Shown piece after piece: positions 21,568-33,271 of a stretch of 64,000 bases of DNA (the stretch's first letter is position 1; every line of letters starts with the position of its first letter). This stretch comes from Pseudoxanthomonas sp. Root65. Lineage in GTDB: Bacteria > Pseudomonadota > Gammaproteobacteria > Xanthomonadales > Xanthomonadaceae. The position numbers were made by a program, and so were the translations under genes. A model generated the notes under the pieces. The model was not told where the DNA came from. It did not search any database and saw only the letters and a program-made list of their open reading frames with translations. Where the stretch lies: the NCBI RefSeq assembly GCF_001427635.1, contig NZ_LMHA01000001.1, positions 1,560,969-1,624,968 on the forward strand, written 5' to 3'.

Positions 21568-21870
21568 TCACCAGCCGTAGAGCTTCCAGTACACCGGCGA
21601 AACGTCGCTGTTGTCCTTGCTCTTGTCCAGGCGGCCGTCGCCGTCGGAGTCGTACAGGTAATACGGCGCACCGCGCGCGGGCGTGACCTTGACCATGCGC
21701 AGGTTGCCGGCCACGCGGTATTCCTCGATGGTGTCGCCGTTCTTCTCCGTGCGCACCGCGACCTGCGCATTGGCCAGGTCCATGTCGGCGGGATCGCCGC
21801 CAGTCGAGGCGCAACCGGCCATCGCCAACAGGCAGGACAACGGCAGGGCAAGGGTCGTCATGCGGTTCAT
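21568..21870 (-). CDS. DUF2782 lipoprotein next to polA
   Basis: 100 residues. The signal peptide has lipobox AMAGC, with Cys20. The mature part carries the DUF2782 pattern: TIEEYRVAGNLRMVKVTPA, APYYLYDSDGDGRLD, VYWKLYGW. The DSDGDG segment looks like a small Ca-binding loop. DUF2782 genes also sit beside polA in Pseudomonas, so the neighbourhood is conserved although the function is unknown. The start at 21870 gives a proper signal peptide; the longer open frame upstream is non-homologous. It is divergent from polA. Confidence 0.85.
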   Translation of the reverse strand: MNRMTTLALPLSCLLAMAGCASTGGDPADMDLANAQVAVRTEKNGDTIEEYRVAGNLRMVKVTPARGAPYYLYDSDGDGRLDKSKDNSDVSPVYWKLYGW

Positions 21871-21967
21871 GGTGGCGTCCGGTCGGGGGAATGACGGCCC
21901 GATTATGCCCCCAATGCGACGCGGCGCGCGTGACGCCGCGCGCAGGAGCGGGGCGTAGAATGCCGGC

Positions 21968-24745
21968 ATGACACGACTCGTACTGATCGACGGCTACAAC
22001 TACCTATATCGCGCGTACCACGCCATCAAGGTGCAGGGGCGTGAGCTGACAGCGCCGGACGGATTTCCTACCGGCGCGCTGTTCGGCGTGGTGAATATGC
22101 TGCGCGCGTACCTCAAGGAACGGCCGGAGTACGTCGCTTTCGTGGTCGATGCGCCAGGCAAGACGTTTCGGGACGACCTCTATCCCGAGTACAAGGCCCA
22201 CCGGCCGCCCATGCCGGACGACTTGCGGGTGCAGATCGAGCCGTTGCTGGAAATCGTCGCCGCGCTCGGATTTCCGATTCTTCGCGTACCGGGGGTCGAG
22301 GCCGACGACGTGATCGGCACGCTGGCATTGCAGGCTGCAGCGCAGGGCATTGACGTGACCGTCTCCTCCGGTGACAAGGACATGGCCCAGCTTGTTCGTC
22401 CTCACGTGGCGCTGGTCAACACCATGACGGGAAGCAGGCTGGATTCTGATGCGGCGGTGATCGAGAAGTTCGGCGTGCGTGCCGACCAGATCGTCGATTA
22501 CCTCGCATTGATGGGCGATACGGTGGACAACATCCCCGGCGTGCCCAAGTGCGGACCCAAGACGGCAGCCAAGTGGCTGACCGAATTCGACACGCTTGAC
22601 GGCGTCATCGCCAACGCAGACAAGATCAGCGGCAAGATCGGCGAAAGTCTGCGCGGCGCGTTACCGCGTTTGCCGCTGAACCGTGAACTGACGACGATCA
22701 AGACCGACGTGGCGCTCGACCATGCACCTTCCGACCTGCGCCTTCGCGAACGCCATGTCGATCAGCTGCGCGAGCTTTACGCGCGCTACGGCTTCAAGCA
22801 GGCATTGAAGGAACTGGAAGGCGGTGCGATCGACGCTTCATCCGTCGCCGAGAAGGAGCCCGGCCGTGCACGCGGCACCGGCCGGGTCGCCACGGCCGCG
22901 GTGGACGACGCTGTCGTCGATCCGGCGTTGGGCGTGGCCGGCGAGTACGCCGCCGTCACCGAGCCGGCGCAGCTTGATGCACTGGTTGCGAAGTTGCAGC
23001 AGGCGGCCGAATTCGCCTTCGACACCGAGACCGACAGCCTCGATCCCATGCGTGCCAACCTGGTGGGCCTGAGCTTCGCCACGGAACCCGGCAAGGCGGT
23101 CTACGTACCCGTGGGGCACGACTATCCCGGCGCGCCGCCGCAGCTGGACCGCGCGATGGTCCTTGCCGCGCTGGCGCCGGTGCTCGGCGATGCCGGCAGG
23201 CGCAAGCTGGGCCAGCATGGCAAATACGATCTGCACGTCCTGCGTCGCCATGGCGTGGACGTGCAGGGTTATGCCGACGACACGATGCTCGAGAGCTTCG
23301 TGTTGAATGCCGGCAGCAACCGCCACGACATGGACAGTCTGGCGAAGCGATTCCTTGGTTACGACACCGTCAAGTACGAAGACGTCGCCGGCAAGGGTGC
23401 CAAGCAGATCCTGTTCTCGCAGGTCGCCGTGGATGATGCCACCCGCTACGCCGCCGAAGACGCCGACATCACGCTGCGCCTGCATCACGCGCTGGCGCCG
23501 AAGCTGGCGGCCGAGCCCGGCCTGGAAAGCGTCTATCGCGACATCGAGATGCCGCTGGTGCCCGTGCTGGCCCGCATCGAGGCCAACGGCGTGATGATCG
23601 ACGGCGACGAACTGCGCCGGCAGAGCGCCGACCTGTCCAAACGCATGCTGGCTGCGCAACAGAAGGCGACCGAGCTGGCGGGCCGCACCTTCAATCTCGA
23701 TTCGCCCAAGCAGCTGCAGGCGCTGCTGTTCGACGAACTGAAACTGCCGGCCCTGGTGAAGACGCCCACCGGCCAGCCCAGCACCAACGAAGAAGCGCTG
23801 GAAGCCATCGCCGACCAGCACGAGCTGCCGCGGGTGATCCTGGAGTACCGCGGGCTGGCCAAGCTGCGCAGCACCTACACCGACAAGCTGCCGGAGATGG
23901 TCAATCCCGACACCGGCCGCGTGCACACCAGCTACCACCAGGCCGGCGCCGCGACCGGACGGCTTTCCTCCACCGACCCGAACCTGCAGAACATCCCGAT
24001 CCGCACCGACGACGGGCGGCGCATCCGCAAGGCCTTCGTCGCGCCGCCGGGCCGCAAGCTGGTGGCCTGCGACTACTCGCAGATCGAGCTGCGGATCATG
24101 GCGCACCTGTCGCAGGATCCCGGGCTGGTGCGCGCGTTCGAGTCCGGCGCCGACATCCACAAGGCCACGGCGGCGGAAGTGTTCGGCCGCAAGCTGGAAG
24201 ACGTCACCGGCAACGAGCGCCGCGCCGCCAAGGCGATCAACTTCGGCCTCATGTATGGCATGAGCGCATTCGGCCTGGCCCGGCAGCTGGGCATCGCGCG
24301 CGGCGAGGCGCAGGACTACATCGCGCTCTACTTCAGCCGTTATCCCGGCGTGCGCGACTACATGGAGCGTACCCGCCAGCAGGCGCGCGAGCTGGGCTAC
24401 GTCGAGACCGTGTTCGGCCGCCGCCTGTACCTGGAGTACATCAACAAGGGTACGCAGGGCCAGCGCGCGGGCGCCGAACGCGCGGCGATCAATGCCCCCA
24501 TGCAGGGCACGGCGGCGGACATCATCAAGCGCGCGATGATCGGCGTGGACGCATGGCTGTCGGCGCACCGCGAACGCGCGCTGATGATCCTGCAGGTGCA
24601 CGACGAACTGGTGTTCGAGGCCGAGGCCGACTTCGTGCCGACCCTGCTGGAGGAAGCGACCGCGCGGATGGCGGCGGCGGCACAACTCAGCGTTCCGCTG
24701 GTGGTCGACAGCGGGGTCGGGGACAACTGGGAAGAGGCCCACTGA
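21968..24745 (+). CDS. polA: DNA polymerase I
   Basis: 925 residues, as in E. coli (928). Three domains are present. The 5'-3' FEN-like exonuclease spans about 1-290, with VEADDVIGTLA and GDTVDNIPGVPKCGPKTA. The 3'-5' exonuclease runs about 320-515, with intact FDTETDSLD and YAAEDADITLRLH. The polymerase domain has motif A DYSQIELRIMAH, motif B RRAAKAINFGLMYGMSA and motif C QVHDELVFE. It fills gaps after excision repair and removes RNA primers. The first kilobase is slightly less GC-rich than the rest. An sX13-like small RNA is encoded in the gap downstream. Confidence 0.97.
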   Translation: MTRLVLIDGYNYLYRAYHAIKVQGRELTAPDGFPTGALFGVVNMLRAYLKERPEYVAFVVDAPGKTFRDDLYPEYKAHRPPMPDDLRVQIEPLLEIVAALGFPILRVPGVEADDVIGTLALQAAAQGIDVTVSSGDKDMAQLVRPHVALVNTMTGSRLDSDAAVIEKFGVRADQIVDYLALMGDTVDNIPGVPKCGPKTAAKWLTEFDTLDGVIANADKISGKIGESLRGALPRLPLNRELTTIKTDVALDHAPSDLRLRERHVDQLRELYARYGFKQALKELEGGAIDASSVAEKEPGRARGTGRVATAAVDDAVVDPALGVAGEYAAVTEPAQLDALVAKLQQAAEFAFDTETDSLDPMRANLVGLSFATEPGKAVYVPVGHDYPGAPPQLDRAMVLAALAPVLGDAGRRKLGQHGKYDLHVLRRHGVDVQGYADDTMLESFVLNAGSNRHDMDSLAKRFLGYDTVKYEDVAGKGAKQILFSQVAVDDATRYAAEDADITLRLHHALAPKLAAEPGLESVYRDIEMPLVPVLARIEANGVMIDGDELRRQSADLSKRMLAAQQKATELAGRTFNLDSPKQLQALLFDELKLPALVKTPTGQPSTNEEALEAIADQHELPRVILEYRGLAKLRSTYTDKLPEMVNPDTGRVHTSYHQAGAATGRLSSTDPNLQNIPIRTDDGRRIRKAFVAPPGRKLVACDYSQIELRIMAHLSQDPGLVRAFESGADIHKATAAEVFGRKLEDVTGNERRAAKAINFGLMYGMSAFGLARQLGIARGEAQDYIALYFSRYPGVRDYMERTRQQARELGYVETVFGRRLYLEYINKGTQGQRAGAERAAINAPMQGTAADIIKRAMIGVDAWLSAHRERALMILQVHDELVFEAEADFVPTLLEEATARMAAAAQLSVPLVVDSGVGDNWEEAH

Positions 24746-24919
24746 GCGGGGCTGAAAACGGTTTCCCTTCCGGAACAATCGCTTGCGAAACGTTCGGGAA
24801 AATCCTGTCAGGTATATTTGTATACCGACGAGTTCAATAAAATGAATTGCCCCTGAATCTTACGGTTTTTTAACCGGAATCTTCACGAACTATCCATGTG
24901 CGGAGTGGTCATATAGCCC

Positions 24920-25046
24920 GTGACAGATGCAACGTCTGTCACTGATCTCTCCCATCCCCTGGAGCGATCTCCCCCGGAGCGACGACCCCTCCCCAGGTCC
25001 CGCTCCCCTGGCCCCGCCGACCTCCCCCTGGTCTGCGGGGCTTTTT
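24920..25046 (+). ncRNA. sX13-like small regulatory RNA
   Basis: The polA downstream gap has no gene but encodes three consecutive hairpins, each with a C-rich loop. The first has GATC plus CTCC/GGAG arms (24944-24969) and loop CATCCCCT. The second has GGAGCG/CGCTCC and GACC/GGTC arms (24976-25006) and loop CCTCCCCA. The third, CCCCGC/GCGGGG with inner GACC/GGTC (25012-25040) and loop TCCCCCT, runs straight into TTTTT and is the terminator. An 8-bp stem GTGACAGA/TCTGTCAC lies just before, at 24920-24942. Xanthomonas sX13, a trans-acting sRNA of about 115 nt with C-rich loops that pair with G-rich mRNA sites, is known from the same place next to polA. The exact 5' end is uncertain; CATATA at 24910-24915 may be the -10 box. 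Confidence 0.82.
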
Positions 25047-25047
25047 A
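25012..25047 (+). terminator. Rho-independent terminator of the small RNA
   Basis: CCCCGC (25012-25017) pairs with GCGGGG (25035-25040), with an inner GACC/GGTC stem, and is followed by CTTTTTA. It forms the third C-loop hairpin of the sX13-like RNA and ends it before the DUF421 gene. Confidence 0.88.
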
Positions 25048-25110
25048 TTGCCTGTCGTGTGCCATACCCCGTGTGCGCTACCGTGCGCGCAGTCCTGACC
25101 GGGGTGAGCC

Positions 25111-25623
25111 ATGAGTGCGACGTTCGCCGAGATGTTCCAGCTGGCCATGCCGTGGTGGGCCTTCGTGCTGCGGGCCTGCGCGGTGTACTTCATCCTGCTG
25201 GCGATGATCCGGATGACGGGCAAGCGCACGATGGGGCAGTTCACCCCCTTCGACATGCTGCTGGTGGTGCTGCTCGGCAACGCCGTGCAGAACGCGCTGC
25301 TCGGCGCCGACACCTCGGTGGGCGGTGGCCTGCTGCTCGCGGCCACGCTGATCGCGTTGAACTGGACCGTCGGCCTGGTATCGGCACGCTCGCCGAAGGT
25401 GGAACGCTGGGTGGAAGGCGCGCCGGTCCTGCTGGCGCGCGACGGGCAGGTCTATCGCGACGTGCTGCGCCGCGAGCTGATCAGCCGCGAGGATTTCGAG
25501 AAAGCCATGCGCGAGGCGGGCTGCCTGGACATGGCCGACATACGCCTGGCCGTGCTGGAGAACAACGGCCATATCACGGTGGTGGGCCGGAAGCCGGAGA
25601 TCCCCGGTGTGGGAGCGACGTAA
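25111..25623 (+). CDS. DUF421 (YetF/YcaP-like) membrane protein
   Basis: 170 residues. Three N-terminal helices (about 15-33, 45-65 and 70-90) contain RMTGKRTMGQFTPFDMLLVV, the DUF421 signature with GKR and the acidic PFD. A small cytoplasmic alpha/beta domain follows, with GAPVLLARDGQVYRDVLRRELIS and LAVLENNGHITVV. The family function is unclear. The last residues (GAT and the TAA stop) are supplied by an interspersed repeat that begins at 25609, so the natural C-terminus may have been altered by insertion of that element. Confidence 0.85.
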   Translation: MSATFAEMFQLAMPWWAFVLRACAVYFILLAMIRMTGKRTMGQFTPFDMLLVVLLGNAVQNALLGADTSVGGGLLLAATLIALNWTVGLVSARSPKVERWVEGAPVLLARDGQVYRDVLRRELISREDFEKAMREAGCLDMADIRLAVLENNGHITVVGRKPEIPGVGAT

Positions 25624-25671
25624 GTCGCGATCGCGATCAAGGCAAACCTTCGCGACTTACGTCGCTCCCAC
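25609..25671. repeat. Interspersed inverted repeat, family A copy 1
   Basis: The arms at 25609-25630 and 25650-25671 are perfect 22-base reverse complements that begin GTGGGAGCGACGTAAG. The 19-base loop differs from that of the second copy at 44489. It overlaps the end of the DUF421 gene and supplies its stop codon. In RNA it would make a very stable hairpin between the convergent DUF421 and hemF transcripts. Confidence 0.92.
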
Positions 25672-25681
25672 AAAAACAAGC

Positions 25682-27188
<1,507 letters not shown>

Positions 27189-27194
27189 CACTGC

Positions 27195-29561
27195 TTACTT
27201 CAGGTTCTGCTCGAACAGCTTCAGCACGCGCTTGTACTCGTCCAGCCACGAGTCAGAGCGGGTGAAGCCATGGCGCTCCAGCGGATACGCCGCCAGTTCC
27301 CAGTTGTCCTTGCGCAGTTCGATCAGCTTCTGCGTCAGCACCACCGAATCCTTGAAGAACACGTTGTCGTCGATCATGCCGTGGGCGATGAGCAGGTGGT
27401 CCTGCAGGTCGGCGGCGTACTCGATCGGCGACGAGGTGCGGTAGGCCTCCGGGTCCAGCTCCGGCGTGTTGAGGATGTTGCTGGTGTACTCGTGGTTGTA
27501 CTGGGTCCAGTCCACCACCGGACGCAACGCGGCGCCGGCCTTGAACGTGCCGGGTTCGCGGAACAGCGCCATGAACGTCATGAAGCCGCCGTAGCTGCCG
27601 CCGTAGATGCCGGCGCGGTCGCGGTCGCCCTGCTTCTGCTCGACCAGCCAGTCCAGGCCGTCCAGGTAATCCTCAAGTTCGGGATGGCCCATGTTGCGGT
27701 AGATCGCGGTGCGCCAGTCGCGGCCGTAACCCTCGCTGGCGCGGTAGTCCAGGTCGAGCACGATGTAGCCGCGCTCCACCAGCAGGTGGTGGAACATCTG
27801 CTCGCGGAAGTAGTTGGGATAGCGCGCGGTGACGTTCTGCAGGTAACCCGCGCCGTGCACGAACATCACGATGGGATAGCGCTTGCCCGGTTCCATCGTC
27901 TTCGGGCCGTAGTACTTGCCCCACACCACGCCGGCGCCGTGCTTCGACGGCACCTGCACGTACTGCGGTTCGATCCACTCGCGCGCCTTGAACGCGGCCG
28001 TGCGGGTGTCGGTCAGTGGCCTGGCCTGGCCGCCGTCCATGCCGACGACCGACAGCTGGGCGGGCGTGTAGCTGCGCGAATGGCGGACCAGCAACTGGCG
28101 ACCATCGGGCGACGCGCTGAAGCCCTCGACACCGTCCAGAGCCGTGACCTCGCTGACTTGGTTGGCCGCAAGGTCCAGCCTGCAGACTTCGTAGTCGCCC
28201 GGCCAGTCGCGGTTGCACAGGAACAGGAAGCCGTTGCCGTCAGGCGCGATTTCCGGTTCGGAAACCTCCCACTTGCCGGTCGTGCGGGCGCGGAACTTCT
28301 CCGTGCCGCTGGCGGTGTACAGGTGCGAATAGCCTGATTCTTCGGATAGCAGCCACAGCGTCCGGTTGTCCGGCAGCCAGCCGAACTCGTTGAAGCTCCA
28401 GTTGATCCACGCCTCATCGGTCAGGCGATGGCGTGGCTGCAGCCTGGCGCCTGGCAGGTCGACGGTGGCGATCCAGCGATCCTTGTTGTCCACGGCGTGG
28501 ACCTGCACGGCGACCTGGTTGCCATCGTTCGTCCACGCCACCGCGTCGCCGTCGCGACCGCCTTCCACACGCACGTCGCGGTTGCCCTTCAGCGGCTCCT
28601 TGCCGGCGGCCTTGCGCAGCGATGCGAGCGGGTCCCGGTCGATGCCGGGCAGCGGGTCGAACGCGAGCGGCTTGACGCTGCCGTCGGCCAGGTCCACGCG
28701 CCACAGGGCGTGCGGCAACGGCGCATTGCGGCCCACCCGGGTGCGGACGTCCTGGAATTCCTCGTAGCCGGATTCGGTGACGTACAGCGGCATCTTGCCG
28801 CCCTGTCCGGCATCGGCGCCCTTCTTGCGCGTCACCACCAGCAGCCAGCGGCCGTTCGGCGACAGCGAACTGGATTCGATCTCGACCTCGGTGCCCAGGT
28901 AGATCGGCGTCGGTGCGCGGGTGGGGTCGGCCTTGCGCCAGGCGTCCGCCTGCTTCTGCGCGGCCTCGCGCTGGGCGCGGTCGTCGGCCAGCGTGCGCAG
29001 GGTGCGCAGCTGCTGCTCGCGCAGCGCGTCGGCCTTCGGCGGGGCCAGCGGATCGCGTTCGGCCTTGAGCTCGGCCACCGTCGACGTGCCGCTGCCGGCG
29101 GTCCAGCGGTACCAGCGTGTCCCGGTGCGCCAGAGCACCGCGCCGTCACGGGCGAAGCGCGCCTGCTGTTCGGCCTCGTTGGTGCGGGTGACCTGGGTCA
29201 GCGCGCCGTTGCGCAGGTCGCGTACGAACAGGTCGCCGTTGCGCGTCAGCAGCATGCGCTGGCGGGTGGCGTCGTAGACCCGGCCGGCCGCATCCAGTCC
29301 TGCGCGCTGGTCATCGCCGACGCGGCGTGCGGCGCCGCCATCGAGCGATTGCTCGAACGTGTCGCGCACCTGGCTGGCATCGCGCTTGAGTTCGTACTGC
29401 ACCTGCCTGCCGTCCCACGTCCACCAGGCGCGTTCGACCGGCGGCCCGATCCAGTCCGGTTCCGCCATGGCCTGTTCGATCGTCAGCGGCGCGGACGTCT
29501 GGGCGTGCGCCGGGGCGGCGAGGGCGAGCGGCAGCAACAAGGCGAGCAGGGCGGGGCGCAT
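27195..29561 (-). CDS. S9 family prolyl oligopeptidase / DPP-IV-like peptidase
   Basis: 788 residues with signal peptide 1-20 (AHAQ), exported. The N-terminal half is a beta-propeller. The C-terminal hydrolase domain has Ser656 in [13 protein letters not shown], Asp in [12 protein letters not shown] and His in [14 protein letters not shown]. The order of modules is that of the acylaminoacyl peptidase/DPP-IV group. The start at 29561 is set by the signal peptide; the frame stays open 47 codons further without family resemblance. First gene of the minus-strand run leading to hemF. The substrate is unknown; peptide scavenging is the usual role. Confidence 0.9.
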   Translation of the reverse strand: MRPALLALLLPLALAAPAHAQTSAPLTIEQAMAEPDWIGPPVERAWWTWDGRQVQYELKRDASQVRDTFEQSLDGGAARRVGDDQRAGLDAAGRVYDATRQRMLLTRNGDLFVRDLRNGALTQVTRTNEAEQQARFARDGAVLWRTGTRWYRWTAGSGTSTVAELKAERDPLAPPKADALREQQLRTLRTLADDRAQREAAQKQADAWRKADPTRAPTPIYLGTEVEIESSSLSPNGRWLLVVTRKKGADAGQGGKMPLYVTESGYEEFQDVRTRVGRNAPLPHALWRVDLADGSVKPLAFDPLPGIDRDPLASLRKAAGKEPLKGNRDVRVEGGRDGDAVAWTNDGNQVAVQVHAVDNKDRWIATVDLPGARLQPRHRLTDEAWINWSFNEFGWLPDNRTLWLLSEESGYSHLYTASGTEKFRARTTGKWEVSEPEIAPDGNGFLFLCNRDWPGDYEVCRLDLAANQVSEVTALDGVEGFSASPDGRQLLVRHSRSYTPAQLSVVGMDGGQARPLTDTRTAAFKAREWIEPQYVQVPSKHGAGVVWGKYYGPKTMEPGKRYPIVMFVHGAGYLQNVTARYPNYFREQMFHHLLVERGYIVLDLDYRASEGYGRDWRTAIYRNMGHPELEDYLDGLDWLVEQKQGDRDRAGIYGGSYGGFMTFMALFREPGTFKAGAALRPVVDWTQYNHEYTSNILNTPELDPEAYRTSSPIEYAADLQDHLLIAHGMIDDNVFFKDSVVLTQKLIELRKDNWELAAYPLERHGFTRSDSWLDEYKRVLKLFEQNLK

Positions 29562-29724
29562 CGGGCATCCGTTAGTGCGAGGTGAAGAGCCCAAGATTAC
29601 CAGTCCCGTCGCGCGGTTCCGGCCGCCGATGGTCATGCACCGGCGTGAACGCGTGCGGGTTTCGCGCCTATCGCATTTCCCGCACAATCCCCGCTTGTCC
29701 ACACGCGGGGCGCGACACGCGCGG

Positions 29725-29982
29725 ATGCAAGCCTACGTCTACAAGAGCCAGCGCAAGGCCGACACGTTCGTCTACCTGGCGAAGCGCGATGATTTCACCC
29801 TCGTGCCGGAGCCGCTGCGCAGCCAGTTGGGCGAGTTGTCGTTCGTGCTGGAAGTGGCCCTGACGCCCGACCGCAAGCTGGCGCGCGAGGATGCCGCCGT
29901 CGTCCGCGAAAACCTCGCGGCACGCGGCTTCCATGTGCAGTTCCCGCCGCCGCTCGATCCCCGCGTCCGTCCCGATGCCTGA
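29725..29982 (+). CDS. ycgL: YcgL domain protein
   Basis: 85 residues. It matches the small YcgL family along its whole length: [20 protein letters not shown], then [23 protein letters not shown] and [11 protein letters not shown]. YcgL is a conserved gammaproteobacterial cytoplasmic protein of unclear function; E. coli work links it loosely to cell division or motility genes nearby. The last eight bases overlap the start of the ankyrin-repeat gene, so the two are translationally coupled. Confidence 0.88.
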   Translation: MQAYVYKSQRKADTFVYLAKRDDFTLVPEPLRSQLGELSFVLEVALTPDRKLAREDAAVVRENLAARGFHVQFPPPLDPRVRPDA

Positions 29983-32900
29983 GTCGCGCCTGCAGACCCG
30001 CCCGATCGCCGTCGCCGCCGTCCTGGCCGGCATGCTGCTGGCTGCCGGTGGCGGCTGGGTCGGCGGCGTGCTCGCGGCGCTCGCCGCCTGCCTGGCGCAA
30101 CCGGCGGTCGCGCTGGGCGTGTCGTGGTTGCGCGGCACGCGGGTGCTGGCGCCCGCCCGTGCGTGGCGCGAAGACCTGCCCGCCTTGCTGCTGGCCTGGG
30201 CGGTCGCGTTTGCCGGCAGCGCCGCGCTGCTGGCCTGGCCGCTGGCCTCGTTGCGCGACAGCGGCAGCCTGCCGGCGGCACTGGGCGTCAGTGCGGTGGT
30301 CGGTGCGGTGATCGTGGGGCTGTGGCGGACCTGGCCGCTGTGGCACGGGCTGGAACGCGATGGCGGCGCACTGTCCGCACACTGGCGTGGCCTGGTCGAA
30401 CGCGACTTCCATGCCTGGCGCGGCCTCGCCGTGGCGAGCCTGCTGGCGCTCGCGGTCGGCGGCGGACTCTGCCTGGCCTGGCCCGGCCTGCTGCCCGAGG
30501 CGGCGCGTGCCGGCACGGCGGTAGCCTATGCGCTGCTGCTGCCCGTGCTGCACTGGGGCGTGCAGCGCCTCGACGGTGCGGGCGTGCTGCCGGTGGTCGA
30601 GATGCCGGACCACCGCGAGGACGACGCCTTCGCAGTGCCCGCCAGTGAGGCGGTCGTCGAGGGGTTCGATCTGGAACAGGCCCTGTTCGATGCCGCCCGT
30701 TCCGGTCGCGTGGACCGCGCGCTGGAACTGATCGAAGCCGGCGCGGACCCGTATGCGCTGCCGGCCGAAAGCGCGCGCGACCAGCGCAGCCTCGGCGCAC
30801 TGGCGGCGGTGCTGCCCGACCTGCGCCTGCTGCGCACGCTGATCGCGCACGGCGTCGACCTCAACCATGCGCATGCCGGCGTCACCCCGCTGCTCGCGGC
30901 CACGCGCGACAGCTGGCATGGCCGGCCCGACGCCGTCACCACGCTGCTGGCCAACGGTGCCGACCCGCGCATCGCCGATGCCGAGGGCAACACGCCGCTG
31001 CACCATGCTGCCCGCAGCTCCGATCCCGGCGTGGTCGCCCTGCTGCGCGACGCCGCGGCGGAACTGGATGCGCTGAACCACGACGGCCTCACCCCGCTGG
31101 GCGTGGCCTGTGTGGCCGGCAACTGGCGACTGGCGAAGTTCCTGCTCGAGCGCGGTGCGCGGCCCGATCCGCAGGGCGGGCAACCGGTGCTGCTGGCGGC
31201 GGCCTCCACCGAAGAAGACGACCCCGCCGGCGTCCAGTTGCTGCTCAAGCACAAGGCCAAGGTGGATGCGCGCGATGCGCAGCGCCGCAGCGCCCTGCAT
31301 GAGGCTGCATTCGCCGGCCATGCCGACATCGCCACCACGCTGTTGGCCGCCGGCGCCGACGTGCACGCCCGCGACGGCCAGCAGCGCACGCCGTGGCTGG
31401 ATGCCGCGCGCGGTGCGCGCCTGGCGGTGCTGGAAAAGCTGGCCGACGCAGGCGCCGACCGCCATGCCGTGGACAGCGACCGCCGCAACGCGCTGATGCT
31501 GGCCTGCACGGCCGAACAGGCCTCGCCTGTCGTCGTGCGCCGCCTGCTGGAGTGGGGCGTGGATCCCGCGTCGGCCGACACGCAGGGCCGTCGCGCGGTC
31601 GATGTCGCCGCCGAAGCCGGACGCTGGGCGTTGGTCTCCGCACTGGACCCGGGCTACGCGCTGCCGACCGCGGTGGCGACCGCCGAAGACGAAACACCGG
31701 CCGACCGTGCCCCTGCCGCGTTGCTGCGCGAAGGTCTGGCGAGCGGGCAGTTCGATGGCCTGGATGCCCTGGCGCGACTGAGCTCGCGCGAGGAACTCGG
31801 CGCGCTGCTGCACGACAGGGAAATGCACCGGCCGGCACCGCTGGCATGGCTGTTGCGCCAGGGCGCCGACCCGGACAGCCGCGATGCGCAGGGCGACACG
31901 GTGCTGTTCGCCCTGCTCGCACAGGGACCGGCCGGGCAACCGGCGCTGGCCACGCTGCTGGCACGCGGCGCCTCGCCGGCGGGCGCGGGCGGACTGGCCC
32001 GCTTCATGGCGGCCTGCGCGGCGGACGACCAGGCGGCGCGGACGTTGGAATCCTGTGCGCTGGACCTGCTGGAACGCGGCGCCGATCCGTTCGCGCCTTC
32101 TACGCAGGGCGATCCGGCGCTGTCGCTGGCGGTACGGCTGGGATGGCAACGTCTGCTCGACCGCCTGCTCGACCTCGGCGTGGATCGCGAGGCGCGCGAC
32201 AGCCATGGCATGACGGCGCTGCACCTGGCGGCCGTGCTCGGCCGCGAGGCCGCGCTGAAGCAGTTGATCGCGAAGGGCGCCTCGCCGGATGCGCGCGCCG
32301 CCGACGGCCAGACGCCGCTGGGCGTCGCGCTGGCGTGCGGTCGTCGCGACCTGGCCGACTGGCTCGACTGGCGCGTCTGGTCGCTGCCACGGCGCGCGCT
32401 GCGCCCGGCCGACCTGCCGGCGGCCGCGATGGCTGGCGACCGCGATGCCGTGCGCCGGTTGCTCGACCTAGGTTTCGATGTCGATTCCCCGGACGCGCAG
32501 GGCTGCACGGCGCTGCTGCGCGCGGCCGGCGGCGGTGCCGCCACGACCGTCGAACTGCTGCTGGCGCGTGGTGCCGATCCGCAGCGGGCCGCCAACACCG
32601 GCGCAACTCCGCTGTCGGCGGCGGTGAGCATGCGCCAGGTCGAGATCGTCGGTGCGCTGCTGGCGGCCGGTGCCGACATCGAACATCGCCTGCCCGGTGG
32701 CGTCACCGTGCTGATGCTGGCGGCGGCGCTCGGCCTGCCGGAAATCGCCGCCCGCCTGATCACCGCCGGCGCCAACGTGCAGGCCGGCGATGCGCAGGGG
32801 CTCACGCCGCTGCACTGCGCGGCGCTCTACGGCTTCACCGCGCGCGAGAAGCCGCGGCTGCTAGCGCTGCTGGACACGCTGCTGCTGTCCGGCGCGGAAT

Positions 32901-33271
32901 CCGAACAGGTCGCCGCCGGCGCGGTGACGCCGCTGCTGCTGCTGTTGGGCGCGCGTGCAGAACCCGGCACCGCCTGCGACGAGGAGGTCGTGCTGGCCGG
33001 CCTGGAGCGCCTGCTCGATGAAGACGTATCGCTGGACGTGCAGGATCCGCGCGGCTTCGGGCCGTTGCACCTGGCGGCACTGCATGGCCTGCTGCGCGTG
33101 GTCAGCCGCCTGCTGCGGGCCGGCGCCGATCCGGAACTGCGCGATACCTTGAACCGCACGCCGCGCGAGATCGCGGTGATGCGCGGCTTCATCGACGTCG
33201 CGGCCGAGTTCGTGCCGGCCACGCCGGGCGCGGGCGCGTCGATGGCGCGCTTCCTGCGCGACCGCGGCTAG
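29975..33271 (+). CDS. Large membrane protein with about 20 ankyrin repeats
   Basis: 1098 residues. The N-terminal 200 residues contain about five hydrophobic helices ([80 protein letters not shown]). From about residue 230 on, ankyrin repeats follow to the end (pattern DxxGxTPLHxAAxxGxxxxVxxLLxxGADP), including a degenerate stretch near 560-640. Ankyrin arrays bind partner proteins, so this is likely an inner-membrane scaffold with a long cytoplasmic solenoid. The start ATG overlaps the ycgL stop (ATGCCTGA). The stop shares CTAG with the convergent Kef-type antiporter gene. Confidence 0.85.
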   Translation: MPESRLQTRPIAVAAVLAGMLLAAGGGWVGGVLAALAACLAQPAVALGVSWLRGTRVLAPARAWREDLPALLLAWAVAFAGSAALLAWPLASLRDSGSLPAALGVSAVVGAVIVGLWRTWPLWHGLERDGGALSAHWRGLVERDFHAWRGLAVASLLALAVGGGLCLAWPGLLPEAARAGTAVAYALLLPVLHWGVQRLDGAGVLPVVEMPDHREDDAFAVPASEAVVEGFDLEQALFDAARSGRVDRALELIEAGADPYALPAESARDQRSLGALAAVLPDLRLLRTLIAHGVDLNHAHAGVTPLLAATRDSWHGRPDAVTTLLANGADPRIADAEGNTPLHHAARSSDPGVVALLRDAAAELDALNHDGLTPLGVACVAGNWRLAKFLLERGARPDPQGGQPVLLAAASTEEDDPAGVQLLLKHKAKVDARDAQRRSALHEAAFAGHADIATTLLAAGADVHARDGQQRTPWLDAARGARLAVLEKLADAGADRHAVDSDRRNALMLACTAEQASPVVVRRLLEWGVDPASADTQGRRAVDVAAEAGRWALVSALDPGYALPTAVATAEDETPADRAPAALLREGLASGQFDGLDALARLSSREELGALLHDREMHRPAPLAWLLRQGADPDSRDAQGDTVLFALLAQGPAGQPALATLLARGASPAGAGGLARFMAACAADDQAARTLESCALDLLERGADPFAPSTQGDPALSLAVRLGWQRLLDRLLDLGVDREARDSHGMTALHLAAVLGREAALKQLIAKGASPDARAADGQTPLGVALACGRRDLADWLDWRVWSLPRRALRPADLPAAAMAGDRDAVRRLLDLGFDVDSPDAQGCTALLRAAGGGAATTVELLLARGADPQRAANTGATPLSAAVSMRQVEIVGALLAAGADIEHRLPGGVTVLMLAAALGLPEIAARLITAGANVQAGDAQGLTPLHCAALYGFTAREKPRLLALLDTLLLSGAESEQVAAGAVTPLLLLLGARAEPGTACDEEVVLAGLERLLDEDVSLDVQDPRGFGPLHLAALHGLLRVVSRLLRAGADPELRDTLNRTPREIAVMRGFIDVAAEFVPATPGAGASMARFLRDRG

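Noticed and set aside
24860..24885. Short palindrome CGGTT...AACCG after polA as a polA terminator
   Set aside because: The stem is only five bases and the T run lies inside the loop, not after the stem.
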